A program made the translations under genes and the position numbers. The notes beneath the pieces are model-generated. The model was not told the DNA's origin. It saw nothing but the letters and a program-made list of their open reading frames with translations, and made no database searches. 64,000 nucleotides of DNA from Dehalococcoidia bacterium (lineage in GTDB: Bacteria > Chloroflexota > Dehalococcoidia > DSTF01 > JACRBR01): NCBI GenBank assembly GCA_040902535.1, contig JBBDXD010000022.1, positions 130,104 to 194,103 on the forward strand, in the 5' to 3' direction. Positions 35,515 to 44,405 of this stretch are shown one piece after another (position 1 is the stretch's first letter; every line of letters begins with the position of its first letter).

Positions 35515-35982
35515 ATGAGGATCGGCCAGGGCTTCGACGCGCACCGCTTCGTCGAGGGGCGCAAACTCATGCTCGGCGGCGTCGAAGTGCCGTACGAACG
35601 CGGCCTCGCCGGCCATTCAGACGGCGACGTGCTGCTGCACGCCATCATCGATGCGCTGCTCGGCGCGGCGGCGCTGGGTGACATCGGCGCGATGTTCCCC
35701 TCGTCGGATGACCGCTGGAAGGACGCCAACAGCCTTGATCTGCTCCTCCGCGCCCGGACCCGCGTGCGGGAAGCCGGCTTTAGGATCGCCAACGTCGATG
35801 CCACGGTCATCGCGGAGGCGCCGAAAGTGGCGCCGCAGGTGATGGTCATGCGGCGCACGATCGCGCAGGCGCTCCAAATTGACATAACAGACGTGAGCGT
35901 GAAGGGCACGACCGCCGATGGCATGGGATTCACGGGCGAAGGGGAGGGCGTTGCCGCTTCCGCGGTGGTGCTGTTAGAGTAG
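35515..35982 (+). CDS. ispF: 2-C-methyl-D-erythritol 2,4-cyclodiphosphate synthase
   Basis: IspF closes the cyclodiphosphate ring in the MEP isoprenoid pathway. The 155-residue protein has the zinc ligands in GQGFDAHRF (Asp8, His10) and the third His in GLAGHSDGDVLLHAIIDALLGAAALGDIG, plus FPSSDDRWKDANS, NVDATVIAEAPK, and KGTTADGMGFTGEGEGVAASAVVLL at the end. All match. It stands alone, diverging from the LCP gene; ispD is not in the window. Length is typical. Confidence 0.97.
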   Translation: MRIGQGFDAHRFVEGRKLMLGGVEVPYERGLAGHSDGDVLLHAIIDALLGAAALGDIGAMFPSSDDRWKDANSLDLLLRARTRVREAGFRIANVDATVIAEAPKVAPQVMVMRRTIAQALQIDITDVSVKGTTADGMGFTGEGEGVAASAVVLLE

Positions 35983-36027
35983 ACCATAACGATCTGCGAG
36001 CCTTCACGGCCGCCAGGTGAGTGCAAC

Positions 36028-36111
36028 ATGACCGACTCCTACGTTCGATGGGCGAGCGCCCGGTCCCTCTGCGGGGCGCACTGCAGTTGTCCCTCGGGGT
36101 TGTCCGCCTAG
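36028..36111 (+). CDS. Cys-codon leader peptide upstream of cysE
   Basis: A 27-codon ORF with a strong ribosome-binding site (AGGTGAG, six bases before ATG) that ends 60 bases before cysE. It encodes MTDSYVRWASARSLCGAHCS followed by CPSGLSA: three Cys codons at positions 15, 19 and 21, in a residue rare in neighbouring proteins. The placement and codon content are those of an attenuator leader peptide, where shortage of charged Cys-tRNA would stall the ribosome. The Cys codons overlap base-pairing segments described separately. That it is translated is inference. Confidence 0.6.
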   Translation: MTDSYVRWASARSLCGAHCSCPSGLSA

Positions 36112-36170
36112 CGGGCGCCCCTCTCCGCGCCGACAACCACCATCGGTACGTAGCAGTAGGACACCGTCCT
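36073..36170 (+). promoter_or_regulatory. Candidate cysteine attenuator with hairpin over the cysE ribosome-binding site
   Basis: Four sets of complementary segments are visible. GGGGCGC (36073-36079), inside the leader ORF, pairs with GCGCCCC (36115-36121). GTTGTCC occurs twice (36086-36092 over the Cys21 codon, and 36099-36105), and either copy can pair with GACAAC (36132-36137). TGTCC of either copy can pair with GGACA (36159-36163). Finally AGGAC (36158-36162) and GTCCT (36166-36170) form a five-base-pair hairpin that hides the cysE ribosome-binding site. Ribosome position on the leader could choose between them. Confidence 0.5.
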
Positions 36171-36171
36171 C

Positions 36172-36951
36172 ATGTCTGTTCTCAAGTCGATCCGAAGAGA
36201 CATCGATGCCATCCGGGAGCGCGACCCGGCCGCCAAAGGCACCCTCGAGGTGATCCTGGCCTATCCTGGCTTCCACGCCCGCCAGATGCACCGCCTGGCC
36301 CACACGCTCCACGCACGGCGCGTGCCTGTCTTGCCCCGCGTCATCTCCAACTTCAGCCGCTTCGCCACCGGTATCGAGATTCATCCCGGCGCCACGATCG
36401 GCGAGGGACTCTTTATCGACCACGGCATGGGCGTCGTGATCGGTGAGACGGCCGAAATCGGCGACGACTGTCACCTTCTGCAGGGCGTCACGCTCGGCGG
36501 TACCAGCACGCACCGCACCAAGCGCCACCCGACGCTCGGGAGCCGTGTCACCGTCGGCGCCGGCGCAAAGCTCATCGGCGCCGTCGAGGTCGGGGACAAC
36601 GCCCGCATTGGCGCCGGTTCCGTCGTCGTCACGAACGTGCCGCCGAACGCGACGGTGGTCGGCGTGCCCGGTCACGTCGTCGCGTTTCACGATCCGGGCA
36701 GCGAGACGACGGTGAAGCTTCCGGACCCCGAGTGGGACCGCATCGACGCGCTCGAACGTCACATCGAACGCATGGACCGACGCCTCCGCGCGCTTCAGGA
36801 CAAACTCGACACGCTCGGCGCCGCCGCGGTCAATGCGACGACCGGCGCCGCGAACGAACCCATGCACCTCCACAAGCTGCGCGAGGGCGCCCCGGACGCC
36901 GATGAAGGCGATGGTGAGTCGCTTCCGAGCCGGGAGGCGATCGGCGGTTGA
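36172..36951 (+). CDS. cysE: Serine O-acetyltransferase
   Basis: CysE makes O-acetylserine from serine and acetyl-CoA, the rate-setting step of cysteine synthesis. The 259-residue protein has the helical start ([17 protein letters not shown]), then a left-handed beta-helix of hexapeptide repeats: [45 protein letters not shown], containing catalytic His and Asp, and [18 protein letters not shown]. From about residue 175 there is an extra coiled-coil-like and acidic tail of 85 residues, longer than in minimal bacterial CysE. The stop overlaps the cysS start. Upstream lies the Cys-rich leader. Confidence 0.95.
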   Translation: MSVLKSIRRDIDAIRERDPAAKGTLEVILAYPGFHARQMHRLAHTLHARRVPVLPRVISNFSRFATGIEIHPGATIGEGLFIDHGMGVVIGETAEIGDDCHLLQGVTLGGTSTHRTKRHPTLGSRVTVGAGAKLIGAVEVGDNARIGAGSVVVTNVPPNATVVGVPGHVVAFHDPGSETTVKLPDPEWDRIDALERHIERMDRRLRALQDKLDTLGAAAVNATTGAANEPMHLHKLREGAPDADEGDGESLPSREAIGG

Positions 36952-38324
36952 TCCGCTTCACGAACACGCTCACCCGTCAGCTCGAAGACTTCACACCGCA
37001 GGGCGATGTCGTGTCGCTGTACGTCTGCGGCGTCACCCCCTACGACGTCTCGCATATCGGCCACGCCATGAGCTACGTCGTGTTCGACGTGCTCAAGCGC
37101 TACCTCGTCTGGCGTGGCTACAAGGTTAAGCACGTCCAGAACTTCACGGACATCGACGACCGCATCATCGAGCGCGCCAACCGTCGCGACATGAGCACCG
37201 ACGCCCTCGTCGAAAAGTTCGTGAACGCCTACCTCGATGACATGCGCGACCTCAACATCGTCCCGCCTGACGCCTACCCGTACGCCACCCGTGAAGTCCC
37301 CGAGATGATCGAGATCATCAAGGGCCTCATCGACAAGGGTTTTGCCTACGAGGCGTCGTCACCGCAGAGCGAGTGGTCGGACGTCTACTATCGCGTCTCG
37401 GCGAAGAGCGACTACGGCAAGCTCGCGCATCGCACCCAGGATTCGCTGCTCGCCGGCGCCCGCATCGAGCCCGGGGAGCAAAAGGAGAACCCGGCGGACT
37501 TCGCGTTGTGGAAGGGCGCCAAGGCGGGCGAGCCTTCATGGGACAGTCCGTGGGGCAGAGGCCGTCCTGGCTGGCACATCGAATGCTCCGCCATGTCGCT
37601 GAAGTACCTCGGTCCGCAGATCGATATCCACGGCGGCGGCGAAGACCTGATCTTCCCCCACCACGAGAACGAGATCGCCCAGACGGAGGCGTACACCGAT
37701 AACCCGCCCTTTGTCCGCTACTGGTTGCACAACGCCTGGGTGAAGATGGGCGACGAGAAAATGAGCAAGTCGCTCGGTAACTTCGTCACCATCCGCGATG
37801 CGCTCGACAAGGTCGGCGCCGATGCCCTGCGGCTCTGGACCCTTACGTCGCACTACCGCAAACCGCTTACATTCTCGGAAGACACGCTCGACGCGGCGAA
37901 ACACGGCGCGGACCGGCTGCAAACCGCCGCGCGTACACCCTCGTTCGACGGCGAGGGCGCCATCGAGATCGCTGCCTTTCGTCAGCGCTTCATCGATGCG
38001 ATGGACGACGATCTGAACACGCCGCAGGCCCTGGCCGTGCTATTCGACCTGGCGAAGGAAATCAACCGGGCGCGAGACGAAGGCAAGGGCGTCGCGACCG
38101 CCCAGGGCGCCCTGCTCGAACTGGCCGATGTGCTCGGCATGCGGCTCGAACAGAGTGAGCGCAGCATCGAGGCTGCGCCGTTCGTCGACCTGCTCGTGCA
38201 AATTCGCAACGAGTTGCGCGCGGCAAAACAGTTTCAGCTCGCCGACCGCGTGCGCGAAGGCCTCGCCGAGCTTGATATCGTGCTTGAAGACTCGCCCGAC
38301 GGCACAAGCTGGAAGCCCGCCTGA
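36948..38324 (+). CDS. cysS: Cysteinyl-tRNA synthetase
   Basis: This class I synthetase charges tRNA-Cys. The 458-residue protein has [25 protein letters not shown] with a HIGH-type motif (HIGHA), the zinc-binding residues [16 protein letters not shown] and HHENE, and the KMSKS loop in [18 protein letters not shown]. Length is normal. The TTG start overlaps the cysE stop (TTGA), so translation is coupled. Cysteine synthesis and charging genes under one leader make regulatory sense; in Firmicutes the same pair is commonly under a T-box. Confidence 0.96.
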   Translation: MIRFTNTLTRQLEDFTPQGDVVSLYVCGVTPYDVSHIGHAMSYVVFDVLKRYLVWRGYKVKHVQNFTDIDDRIIERANRRDMSTDALVEKFVNAYLDDMRDLNIVPPDAYPYATREVPEMIEIIKGLIDKGFAYEASSPQSEWSDVYYRVSAKSDYGKLAHRTQDSLLAGARIEPGEQKENPADFALWKGAKAGEPSWDSPWGRGRPGWHIECSAMSLKYLGPQIDIHGGGEDLIFPHHENEIAQTEAYTDNPPFVRYWLHNAWVKMGDEKMSKSLGNFVTIRDALDKVGADALRLWTLTSHYRKPLTFSEDTLDAAKHGADRLQTAARTPSFDGEGAIEIAAFRQRFIDAMDDDLNTPQALAVLFDLAKEINRARDEGKGVATAQGALLELADVLGMRLEQSERSIEAAPFVDLLVQIRNELRAAKQFQLADRVREGLAELDIVLEDSPDGTSWKPA

Positions 38325-38331
38325 GCGGCTT

Positions 38332-38715
38332 CTAAGCTGCCGCCAGCAGCGAGCTGTTCTCGATGTCCGCTCGGTCGCGCGGGAAACAAAACGTCGCCAC
38401 CTGCCAGCGGCCGGCTTCCACCGTCAGCCGGTTGCGGATGCGGAACAACGCGTCATGCGCGCCCTGCTCATCCGTCTCGACAAGCAGAGCGGCGACCGTA
38501 TCCTCGAAGATGCGCGCAACCACATCAGACGCTCGAAGCTGTAACGCGATCGTGTCCAGCGCGAACTCGAGCTTCTTCCGCATCGGGATGCCGTCCGTCG
38601 CCGGCACCGCCTCGAAGACGAGCATCGAGAACGCACGCTCGTAGCGGCGCGCGCGTTCCAGTTCCTCGCGCAGGCGCGACTGAAAATACGCTCGGTCGTG
38701 CTTCTCCGACGGCAA
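38332..38715 (-). CDS. Degenerate GGDEF-like domain protein
   Basis: A 127-residue protein whose pattern resembles the core of a diguanylate cyclase: FQSRLREELERARRYERAFSMLVFEA at the start, then LRASDVVARIFEDTVAALLVETDEQGAHDALFRIRNRL. The GGDEF signature that should follow VARI is replaced by FEDTV, so catalysis is not expected. It could be a structural or binding remnant. The start is a TTG with GGGAGG seven bases upstream. It converges on cysS, eight bases away. Confidence 0.6.
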   Translation of the reverse strand: MPSEKHDRAYFQSRLREELERARRYERAFSMLVFEAVPATDGIPMRKKLEFALDTIALQLRASDVVARIFEDTVAALLVETDEQGAHDALFRIRNRLTVEAGRWQVATFCFPRDRADIENSSLLAAA

Positions 38716-38844
38716 GAACGGACCTCCCTCGCGCCGGGGACGCGATGATCTCCTGTCAAGGTGTCGGCGGCGCGTGCGTCTGAGTTAACGCCGAGTAAGA
38801 GCTTTTCCGGCTTGCAGTTTGGCGTCTGCCAGATTCAAACCTTG

Positions 38845-38873
38845 TTGCCGCTAGATTCGGGCGTTCCTATAAT
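38845..38873 (+). promoter_or_regulatory. Promoter of the usp-trkA operon
   Basis: TTGCCG and a perfect TATAAT are separated by 17 bases, about 50 bases ahead of the universal stress protein start. This is the best sigma-70 match I found in the window. Confidence 0.7.
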
Positions 38874-38923
38874 GGCGGGACGCCGCCGGAATCGCCGCTC
38901 GGAGCGGCCCCACGGAGTATGAG

Positions 38924-39373
38924 TTGGCTGGATCTGATCCCACCGCCGGCGTCCGCTCGATCCTCGTTCCGGTCGACGGTTCCCCTGCTAGCCTCGATGC
39001 GGTCCTGCTCGCCTGCTCGATCGCCAAGCGCAACAAGGGCAAGGTCTACGCCGTCCACGTCATCGAGGTGAAGCGGTCCCTGCCACTCGATGCCGAACTC
39101 ACCGACGAGGCCGCCGCCGGCGAGGATGTCCTCACACGCGCCGAGCGCGCCGCGGCCGAGGCCGACTTCCGCATCGATGGCGAATTGCTGCAGGCCCGCG
39201 AGGCGGGCCATGCCATCGTCGATGAGGCCATGGAGCGCGCCGTCGACCTGATTCTCATGGGCTCGGAACACAAGGCGCCGCTCGGTGAGTACCAGATGGG
39301 TCGCTTGACACAATATGTACTGCGCGCCGCTCCCTGCAGCGTCTGGCTCTGGCGTCACCCCGTACGAGAATGA
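38924..39373 (+). CDS. Universal stress protein
   Basis: A 149-residue UspA-fold protein: RSILVPVDGSPASLDAVLLACSIAKRNKGKVYAVHVIEV at the start, with the nucleotide-binding Asp, then LILMGSEHKAPLGEYQMGRLTQYVLRAAPCSVWLWR at the end. The usual G-x2-G-x9-G-S/T ATP loop is only partly kept (GRLT instead of GSVA), so ATP binding is uncertain. TTG start with GGAG about six bases upstream. It leads a unit with two TrkA-type proteins, a pairing consistent with control of ion transport. Confidence 0.85.
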   Translation: MAGSDPTAGVRSILVPVDGSPASLDAVLLACSIAKRNKGKVYAVHVIEVKRSLPLDAELTDEAAAGEDVLTRAERAAAEADFRIDGELLQAREAGHAIVDEAMERAVDLILMGSEHKAPLGEYQMGRLTQYVLRAAPCSVWLWRHPVRE

Positions 39374-39394
39374 GCCTGTACACTGCCTGCTGAT

Positions 39395-39850
39395 ATGAAA
39401 GTCGTGATCATGGGCTGCGGCCGCGTCGGCGCCGCGCTCGCCGTGGACCTCGACCGCGAAGGCAACGATGTGCTGGTGCTCGATACCGACTCCAGCGCCT
39501 TCCGCTTCCTCCCGGACGACTTCTCCGGATCGACCTACGTCGGCAGCGGCATCGACATCGACACGCTGCGCAAGATCGGTGTCGAAAAGTCCGACGTCTT
39601 CGTCAGCGCGACGCGCGGTGACAACCGCAACGTCATGGCCGCGCAGATGGCACGGCACATCTTCGGCGTCAAGGTCGTCGCGAGCCGCGTCTTCGACCCC
39701 CTGCGCGAGGAGATGTACCGCTACATGGGCGTGCGCACCATCAACCCCACCCGCGTCCAGGCGAAGCGCCTCAAGCGCATCATCGAGGCGCCCTCCGACG
39801 AAGAATCCATCAACATCGCTCGCGAGTTCATCGAAAAGGACGGCGACTGA
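39395..39850 (+). CDS. TrkA-N (RCK) nucleotide-binding protein, short form
   Basis: A 151-residue single RCK N-domain: MKVVIMGCGRVGAALAVDLDREGNDVLVLDTD is the Rossmann NAD-binding start, followed by GSGIDIDTLRKIGVEKSDVFVSATRGDNRNVMAAQMARHIFGV. It lacks the C-terminal ligand domain (TrkA_C) and ends in a short helical tail. Such proteins gate TrkH/KtrB-type potassium channels as rings. It is followed after three bases by a full-length TrkA-type protein, suggesting a mixed ring. Confidence 0.88.
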   Translation: MKVVIMGCGRVGAALAVDLDREGNDVLVLDTDSSAFRFLPDDFSGSTYVGSGIDIDTLRKIGVEKSDVFVSATRGDNRNVMAAQMARHIFGVKVVASRVFDPLREEMYRYMGVRTINPTRVQAKRLKRIIEAPSDEESINIAREFIEKDGD

Positions 39851-39853
39851 TCC

Positions 39854-40549
39854 GTGGTCGAAAAGAAGCTCTACATCATCCTCATCGGCGGCGGTAAGGT
39901 CGGTTTCCATCTCGCCAAGGAACTCGTCGAGGCCAATCACGAAGTACTCGTGATCGAAATGGACCCCCAGACCGCCGAGGCGATCCAGGACGAACTCGGC
40001 GACATCGTGATGGAGGGCGACGGTTGCGAAGCCACCGTCCTCGAGAAAGCCGGCACCGGCCGCGCCGATATGTTCCTCGCCGTCACCGGCGATGACGAGG
40101 ACAACCTCGTTGCCTGCCAGGTCGCCAAGCAACGGTTCAACGTGCCGCGCACCGTGGCACGCATCAACAATCCGATCAACGAGGAACTCTTCCAGAAGTT
40201 GGAAGTCGATATTACGGTCAGCGCTACCTCCGCGATCATGGCGCACATCGAGCCGGAGCTCCCCACCCACCAGCTCATTCCCCTTCTGAAGCTCAAGGGC
40301 AGCGGCCTCGAGATCGTCGAGATCCGCATCCCGGTGGACTCGCGCGTCGCCAATCGCGCCATTCGCGAAGTGATGCTGCCGTATCAGTCGATGATCGCGC
40401 TGGTCGTCGGCGAAGACGGCCAGCCCAAGCTTCCCAGCGGCGAGACCGTGATCCACGCCGGCGATGCCGTGGTCGCCGTCACGCTCCACGAAAGCGAGGA
40501 GGCGCTGCGAGAGGCGCTCATGTCGCCGCCGCCGCCGCGTAGCTTTTAG
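39854..40549 (+). CDS. trkA: TrkA-family potassium uptake regulator
   Basis: A 231-residue protein: RCK N-domain at residues 1-130 (YIILIGGGKVGFHLAKELVEANHEVLVIEMD, VMEGDGCEATVLEKAGTGRADMFLAVTGDDEDN) and a TrkA_C domain at about 145-225 (IRIPVDSRVANRAIREVMLPYQSMIALVVGEDGQPKLPSGETVIHAGDAVVAVT). It binds NAD/NADH or ATP/ADP and regulates potassium uptake. GTG start. No membrane subunit (TrkH/KtrB) is in the window. The stop overlaps the pheA start by one base. Confidence 0.92.
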   Translation: MVEKKLYIILIGGGKVGFHLAKELVEANHEVLVIEMDPQTAEAIQDELGDIVMEGDGCEATVLEKAGTGRADMFLAVTGDDEDNLVACQVAKQRFNVPRTVARINNPINEELFQKLEVDITVSATSAIMAHIEPELPTHQLIPLLKLKGSGLEIVEIRIPVDSRVANRAIREVMLPYQSMIALVVGEDGQPKLPSGETVIHAGDAVVAVTLHESEEALREALMSPPPPRSF

Positions 40550-41391
40550 TGAAACGCGTCGCCCGCGCCGCCTACTTCGGACCCGCCGGTACGAACACGG
40601 AAGTGGCCGCGCTGCGCCTGTACCGGGACGTCGAACTCGTGCCGTTGCCCACGATTCCGGCCGTCGCACGCGCCGTCCAGACACGCGATGTCGACGCCGG
40701 CGTCGTGCCGATCGAAAACAGCCTGCAAGGCACCGTGACCGATACCGTCGACGAACTCATCCACGATGCCGGCCTCGCCGTCTGCGCCGAGGTCGTGCTG
40801 CCGATTGAACACTGCCTCATGGTGCAACCCGGGCTCGACCGCTCGACGATCCGCGTCATCTACTCCCACCCGCAATCACTCGGACAATGCCGCCATTACC
40901 TCGAAGCGAACTTTCCTGAAACCCGCACCGAAGCCGCGCTGTCGAACGCCGCCGCCGTCGAAATCGCAATGAAGACGCCGGAGTCGGCGGCGATCGGCCC
41001 CGCCCGCGCCGCCGACATCTATGGCGCCCAGATCCTCGAGCGCGGTATCGAGGACTCGCGCGTGAACAAGACGCGCTTTATCGCGCTCGCCGCCGAGGGC
41101 GCCGCGCCGACTGGCGACGACAAAACGTCCATCGCCTTCGCTGTCGCCCACGACCGGCCTGGCACGCTCGTCAGCGTGTTGCATGAGTTCTCCGACCGCG
41201 CGATCAATATGACCAAGATCGAGTCACGGCCGTCCGGCGAAGAACTCGGCGTCTACATTTTCCTCGTCGACATCGAGGGGCACCGTGATGAGCCGATGAT
41301 CGCGCAGGCGCTCGCCGCCGTGAAGGAGCAGGCCGCCTACTTCACGATCTTCGGTTCGTACCCCGCCTGGCGCGACGCCCCGAATCCCTGA
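40549..41391 (+). CDS. pheA: Prephenate dehydratase
   Basis: Converts prephenate to phenylpyruvate for phenylalanine synthesis. The 280-residue monofunctional enzyme has AAYFGPAGTNTEVAAL, VVPIENSLQGTVTDTVDEL, the catalytic Thr in VNKTRFIAL, and a C-terminal ACT domain (TSIAFAVAHDRPGTLVSVLHEFSDRAINMTKIESRPSGEELGVYIFLVDIEGH) for allosteric control by phenylalanine. GTG start overlapping the TrkA stop. Its place after potassium genes looks like simple operon packing. Confidence 0.95.
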   Translation: MKRVARAAYFGPAGTNTEVAALRLYRDVELVPLPTIPAVARAVQTRDVDAGVVPIENSLQGTVTDTVDELIHDAGLAVCAEVVLPIEHCLMVQPGLDRSTIRVIYSHPQSLGQCRHYLEANFPETRTEAALSNAAAVEIAMKTPESAAIGPARAADIYGAQILERGIEDSRVNKTRFIALAAEGAAPTGDDKTSIAFAVAHDRPGTLVSVLHEFSDRAINMTKIESRPSGEELGVYIFLVDIEGHRDEPMIAQALAAVKEQAAYFTIFGSYPAWRDAPNP

Positions 41392-41410
41392 TCGTCTCTG
41401 CTCTCTTTTG

Positions 41411-41432
41411 GAGCGCGGGCTTTCAGCGCGCG
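41411..41432. repeat. Variant copy of the GCGGGCT-TTC-AGC hairpin repeat
   Basis: GCGCGGGCTTTCAGCGCGCG differs from the paired copies near 45.7 kb in the right arm. It sits in the 229-base gap after pheA, which holds no gene I can support. Confidence 0.5.
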
Positions 41433-41620
41433 TTCTCGCTCCTGCATCCGTCGTCGCACTACTCCTCGAACGTCTTCGCCGGTAGCATGGGCCAATTCGT
41501 CCAACCCCGAACGTGATCGCCAGGGAGACCCGACGTGGGCGCCGCCGCCGCACTGCTGTCTTCTGCCGCATGGGCCCTCATCTCCTTGGGTCATGAGTCG
41601 GCCGTCCCTTGGGGCGTCAG

Positions 41621-43819
41621 CTAGATCTCGTATCGCCGTCGCCGGCGACGGCGCTGGTCGTCCGGCGGTTGCGGCCGCGGCGCCGGCGACCGCATCGGGA
41701 TGCGCAGCATGCGGCGTCGCTCTTCCATCGGCGTCGGCTCCGGATATTGCACGCGCGGATGGTAGACCGCGCGCATCGTCGATTTGAACGACTCGGCGAT
41801 CGTGCGCAGGTCGCGCAGCGTCAGGTCGCTGTCATCGAGCTGGCCCTCGGACAGACGCTCGGCGATGACCTCCTCCACCATCCGGTCGATCTGCTCCGGC
41901 GAACGCTCCGACGCGCTGCGGATCAGCGCTTCCGTCGAGTCGGCGAGCATGACGATCGCCGTCTCCTTCGTCTGCGGACGCGGCCCCGGATACTGAAACA
42001 GCGCCGGATCGATCGAAGGATCCTTCTCCGCCGCCGTGCGATAGAAATACGTGACGAGCCGCGTGCCGTGGTGCTCCGGAATGAACGCCTGTACGCGCGC
42101 CGGCAACCGTGCATGGCGCGCAAGCTCCAGCCCCCGCACCACGTGTTGCTGGATCGATGCGGCGCTCTCTTCCGGCGTCATCTCTTCGTGTGGGCTGGCG
42201 CCGCCCATCTGGTTCTCGATGTACATGCCAGGTTGCAGCACCTTGCCGATGTCGTGGTAATAGCACCCGACGCGCGCCAGCAACGGGTCTGCACCCACGA
42301 GGTCCGCCGCCCGCTCCGCCAGGTTGCCGACGATCACGCTGTGGTGGAACGTGCCCGGCGCCTCGTCTTGCAGGCGCCGCAGCAACGGTGCGTTGAGCTG
42401 TGACAGCTCCATCAGCTGCACACGCGTCGTCACGCCGAACAGCACGCCTACGGTCACGAACGCGCCCGCGCCGAGGATCCCGGCGCTCACACCCCCGACG
42501 CTTGCCGAGAGCGCCATCCACGCGAGGTCCATGGCCTCGCGGTCGGTATCCGTGAACCACGTCGCGAGCAGCGCCAGGTACGACACGCCGGCGACGGCGA
42601 TGCCTGCGCTGAGATAGCGGTTCAGGCGCTCGGCGCGGTGTACCAAGTAGACGCCTGCCATCGGTGCAAGCCCGTACACCGCGAGGATGCGGAACGTATC
42701 GAGGGCGCCGACGGTGGTGATGAGCGACACGTCGGGGATTAACGCGCTGACGAACGCCACCAGCGCGCCGATGATCGCCGAAACGACGACGGCGACATCC
42801 GTCTCCAGCAACGCCGCGATCAGAATAGGAGACGCCGCAACGGGCAGGATGTACGCCAGGAAGTGCCGGTCGTCGTCGGGGATCACCAGCGGCAGGTAAA
42901 ACTTCGCCACCATCAGCGGCACCATCATCACCAGCGCCAGCGCGATCATGTGGCGCTCGGATGTGATCCCGCCCGGCTGCATGACGAAGATGTAGCCGGC
43001 CACGATGAACGCCGCGATGCTCGACACGATCGCCACCGCGAACACGTTGCGCCACTCGACCGTGCTCGAAAGCAGGCCCGTCGCGCGCAGTTTCTCGATC
43101 GCCACTTCATCGACCCGCGTGCCGGTCGCGACGATCACGTCACCGTCCTCGACGTTCACGCGTTCGGCGGGGACCGCGGCCCGCGCCGACTCCCGCGCCC
43201 GCGCCGTCTGCTCATCGTCCACGGCGAGCGTCGTCGCGACGAGCGGCCGCACGAGTTCCGCCGTCAGCAGCGCCTCATCGGCAAAGAAGTCGACGCTGAT
43301 GCGCGAATCTACGGTGTCTTTTGCCTGCGTCGCCGCAGATTCATCCAGCGAGACGTTCAGTTCTTCGCCCAGCACGCGGCGTCCCTCGGCGGCGACCTGC
43401 TGCCAGCGCTCGTCCGGCAGCGCGATCACCGCATCGACGCTGCGCGGCGAAAGCCCGAGCCCTGCCAACGAATCACGTTTGCGCGTCTCGTCCGTGAGCG
43501 CGCGGATCTGCGTCACTTGGGCGGTCAACTGATCGTAGGCGTTCACCTGAGCCGTGCGCACTCCCGGGTCGAAGACCCGCGAAGGCTGGACGGCCGTCGC
43601 CGCTTCCTCACGCCGCTGCTCCGTCAGGAATTCACTGACGAACGAGACCGTCTTCGGAGCGCGCACCGTCCGCGAAGCGATGTCGTCGGTGCGGATGTTG
43701 AGTTGGCGCGGGAAGACCGGAAACAGCGCGATCAGCAACAGCGTCGCGAGCGCCACGCCGAACACCGCGGCCGCGCCGAGGCTGATGCTGCGCCGGGTCA
43801 CGTTAGGCACGCTGAGCAA
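41621..43819 (-). CDS. 7TM-HD (PgpH-like) cyclic-dinucleotide phosphodiesterase
   Basis: A 732-residue protein in the PgpH layout: one N-terminal membrane helix, an extracytoplasmic 7TMR-HDED domain of about 240 residues, seven further membrane helices (about residues 265-475), then a cytoplasmic HD domain with GTFHHSVIVGNLAERAADLVGADPLLARVGCYYHDIGKVLQPGMYIENQ and QQHVVRGLELARHARLPARVQAFIPEHHGT. All HD metal ligands appear present. PgpH hydrolyses cyclic di-AMP in Gram-positives; the same is likely here but unproven. The C-terminal end is Pro/Arg-rich. TTG start. The usual ybeY neighbour is absent. Confidence 0.92.
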   Translation of the reverse strand: MLSVPNVTRRSISLGAAAVFGVALATLLLIALFPVFPRQLNIRTDDIASRTVRAPKTVSFVSEFLTEQRREEAATAVQPSRVFDPGVRTAQVNAYDQLTAQVTQIRALTDETRKRDSLAGLGLSPRSVDAVIALPDERWQQVAAEGRRVLGEELNVSLDESAATQAKDTVDSRISVDFFADEALLTAELVRPLVATTLAVDDEQTARARESARAAVPAERVNVEDGDVIVATGTRVDEVAIEKLRATGLLSSTVEWRNVFAVAIVSSIAAFIVAGYIFVMQPGGITSERHMIALALVMMVPLMVAKFYLPLVIPDDDRHFLAYILPVAASPILIAALLETDVAVVVSAIIGALVAFVSALIPDVSLITTVGALDTFRILAVYGLAPMAGVYLVHRAERLNRYLSAGIAVAGVSYLALLATWFTDTDREAMDLAWMALSASVGGVSAGILGAGAFVTVGVLFGVTTRVQLMELSQLNAPLLRRLQDEAPGTFHHSVIVGNLAERAADLVGADPLLARVGCYYHDIGKVLQPGMYIENQMGGASPHEEMTPEESAASIQQHVVRGLELARHARLPARVQAFIPEHHGTRLVTYFYRTAAEKDPSIDPALFQYPGPRPQTKETAIVMLADSTEALIRSASERSPEQIDRMVEEVIAERLSEGQLDDSDLTLRDLRTIAESFKSTMRAVYHPRVQYPEPTPMEERRRMLRIPMRSPAPRPQPPDDQRRRRRRRYEI

Positions 43820-43847
43820 CCATCCGGCCTACAGCATATCAGGGGTG

Positions 43848-44405
43848 CTACGCCGCCCTCTGTGCCCGGTAAAGCGCTCCCGGCGATTGTGCGGAGCGAC
43901 CGCGCAGCGTCGAGAGCAGCGCATCCGGGTCGGTCACCGCGAGCCAGACACGGGTGACGTCGATGTACCGCGGCCAGAGCCGCGTGCGCCACGGACGTGC
44001 CAGCGTCACTTCGATGAGACGACCGCCGTGGCTGCACGATATGCGGTCCGCGAAGTTCGTCGATAACCCGAAGCGATACCGCCAGCGCGGTCGCGGATCG
44101 ATCAGTCGCGCGCTCACTACGTCGTTGAGCGGGAACTCCATGTTGAAGAACGCTTCGAACCGGACGTACACCACCTCGCCTTCGATCTCCACGAAACTGT
44201 CGTTGATCGCGACGGCGAACGTGCTGGCGATCGCCGCGAACATGGCGACGACCGTGAACCCGAAGATCGCCCGCTGTACGTCATCCGCGTCGCCGTCCAT
44301 CAGCGCGGGCACGAGCGACAGGAAGGCGAACACGGTCACGCAGAGCACCAGCACCTTGAGCGGCACCCGGAACCAGAACGCCGTCGCGAAGTCGAAGCGT
44401 CGCAT
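43848..44405 (-). CDS. Membrane protein with PH-like domain
   Basis: A 185-residue protein with two N-terminal membrane helices (VPLKVLVLCVTVFAFLSLVPALM and AIFGFTVVAMFAAIASTFAVAI) and a beta-rich cytoplasmic part beginning FVEIEGEVVYVRFEAFFNMEFPLNDVVSARLID, which resembles bacterial PH-like domains seen after paired membrane helices. GAGAGGGA five bases before the ATG supports the start. Function unknown. It is 28 bases from the 7TM-HD gene start on the same strand. Confidence 0.6.
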   Translation of the reverse strand: MRRFDFATAFWFRVPLKVLVLCVTVFAFLSLVPALMDGDADDVQRAIFGFTVVAMFAAIASTFAVAINDSFVEIEGEVVYVRFEAFFNMEFPLNDVVSARLIDPRPRWRYRFGLSTNFADRISCSHGGRLIEVTLARPWRTRLWPRYIDVTRVWLAVTDPDALLSTLRGRSAQSPGALYRAQRAA

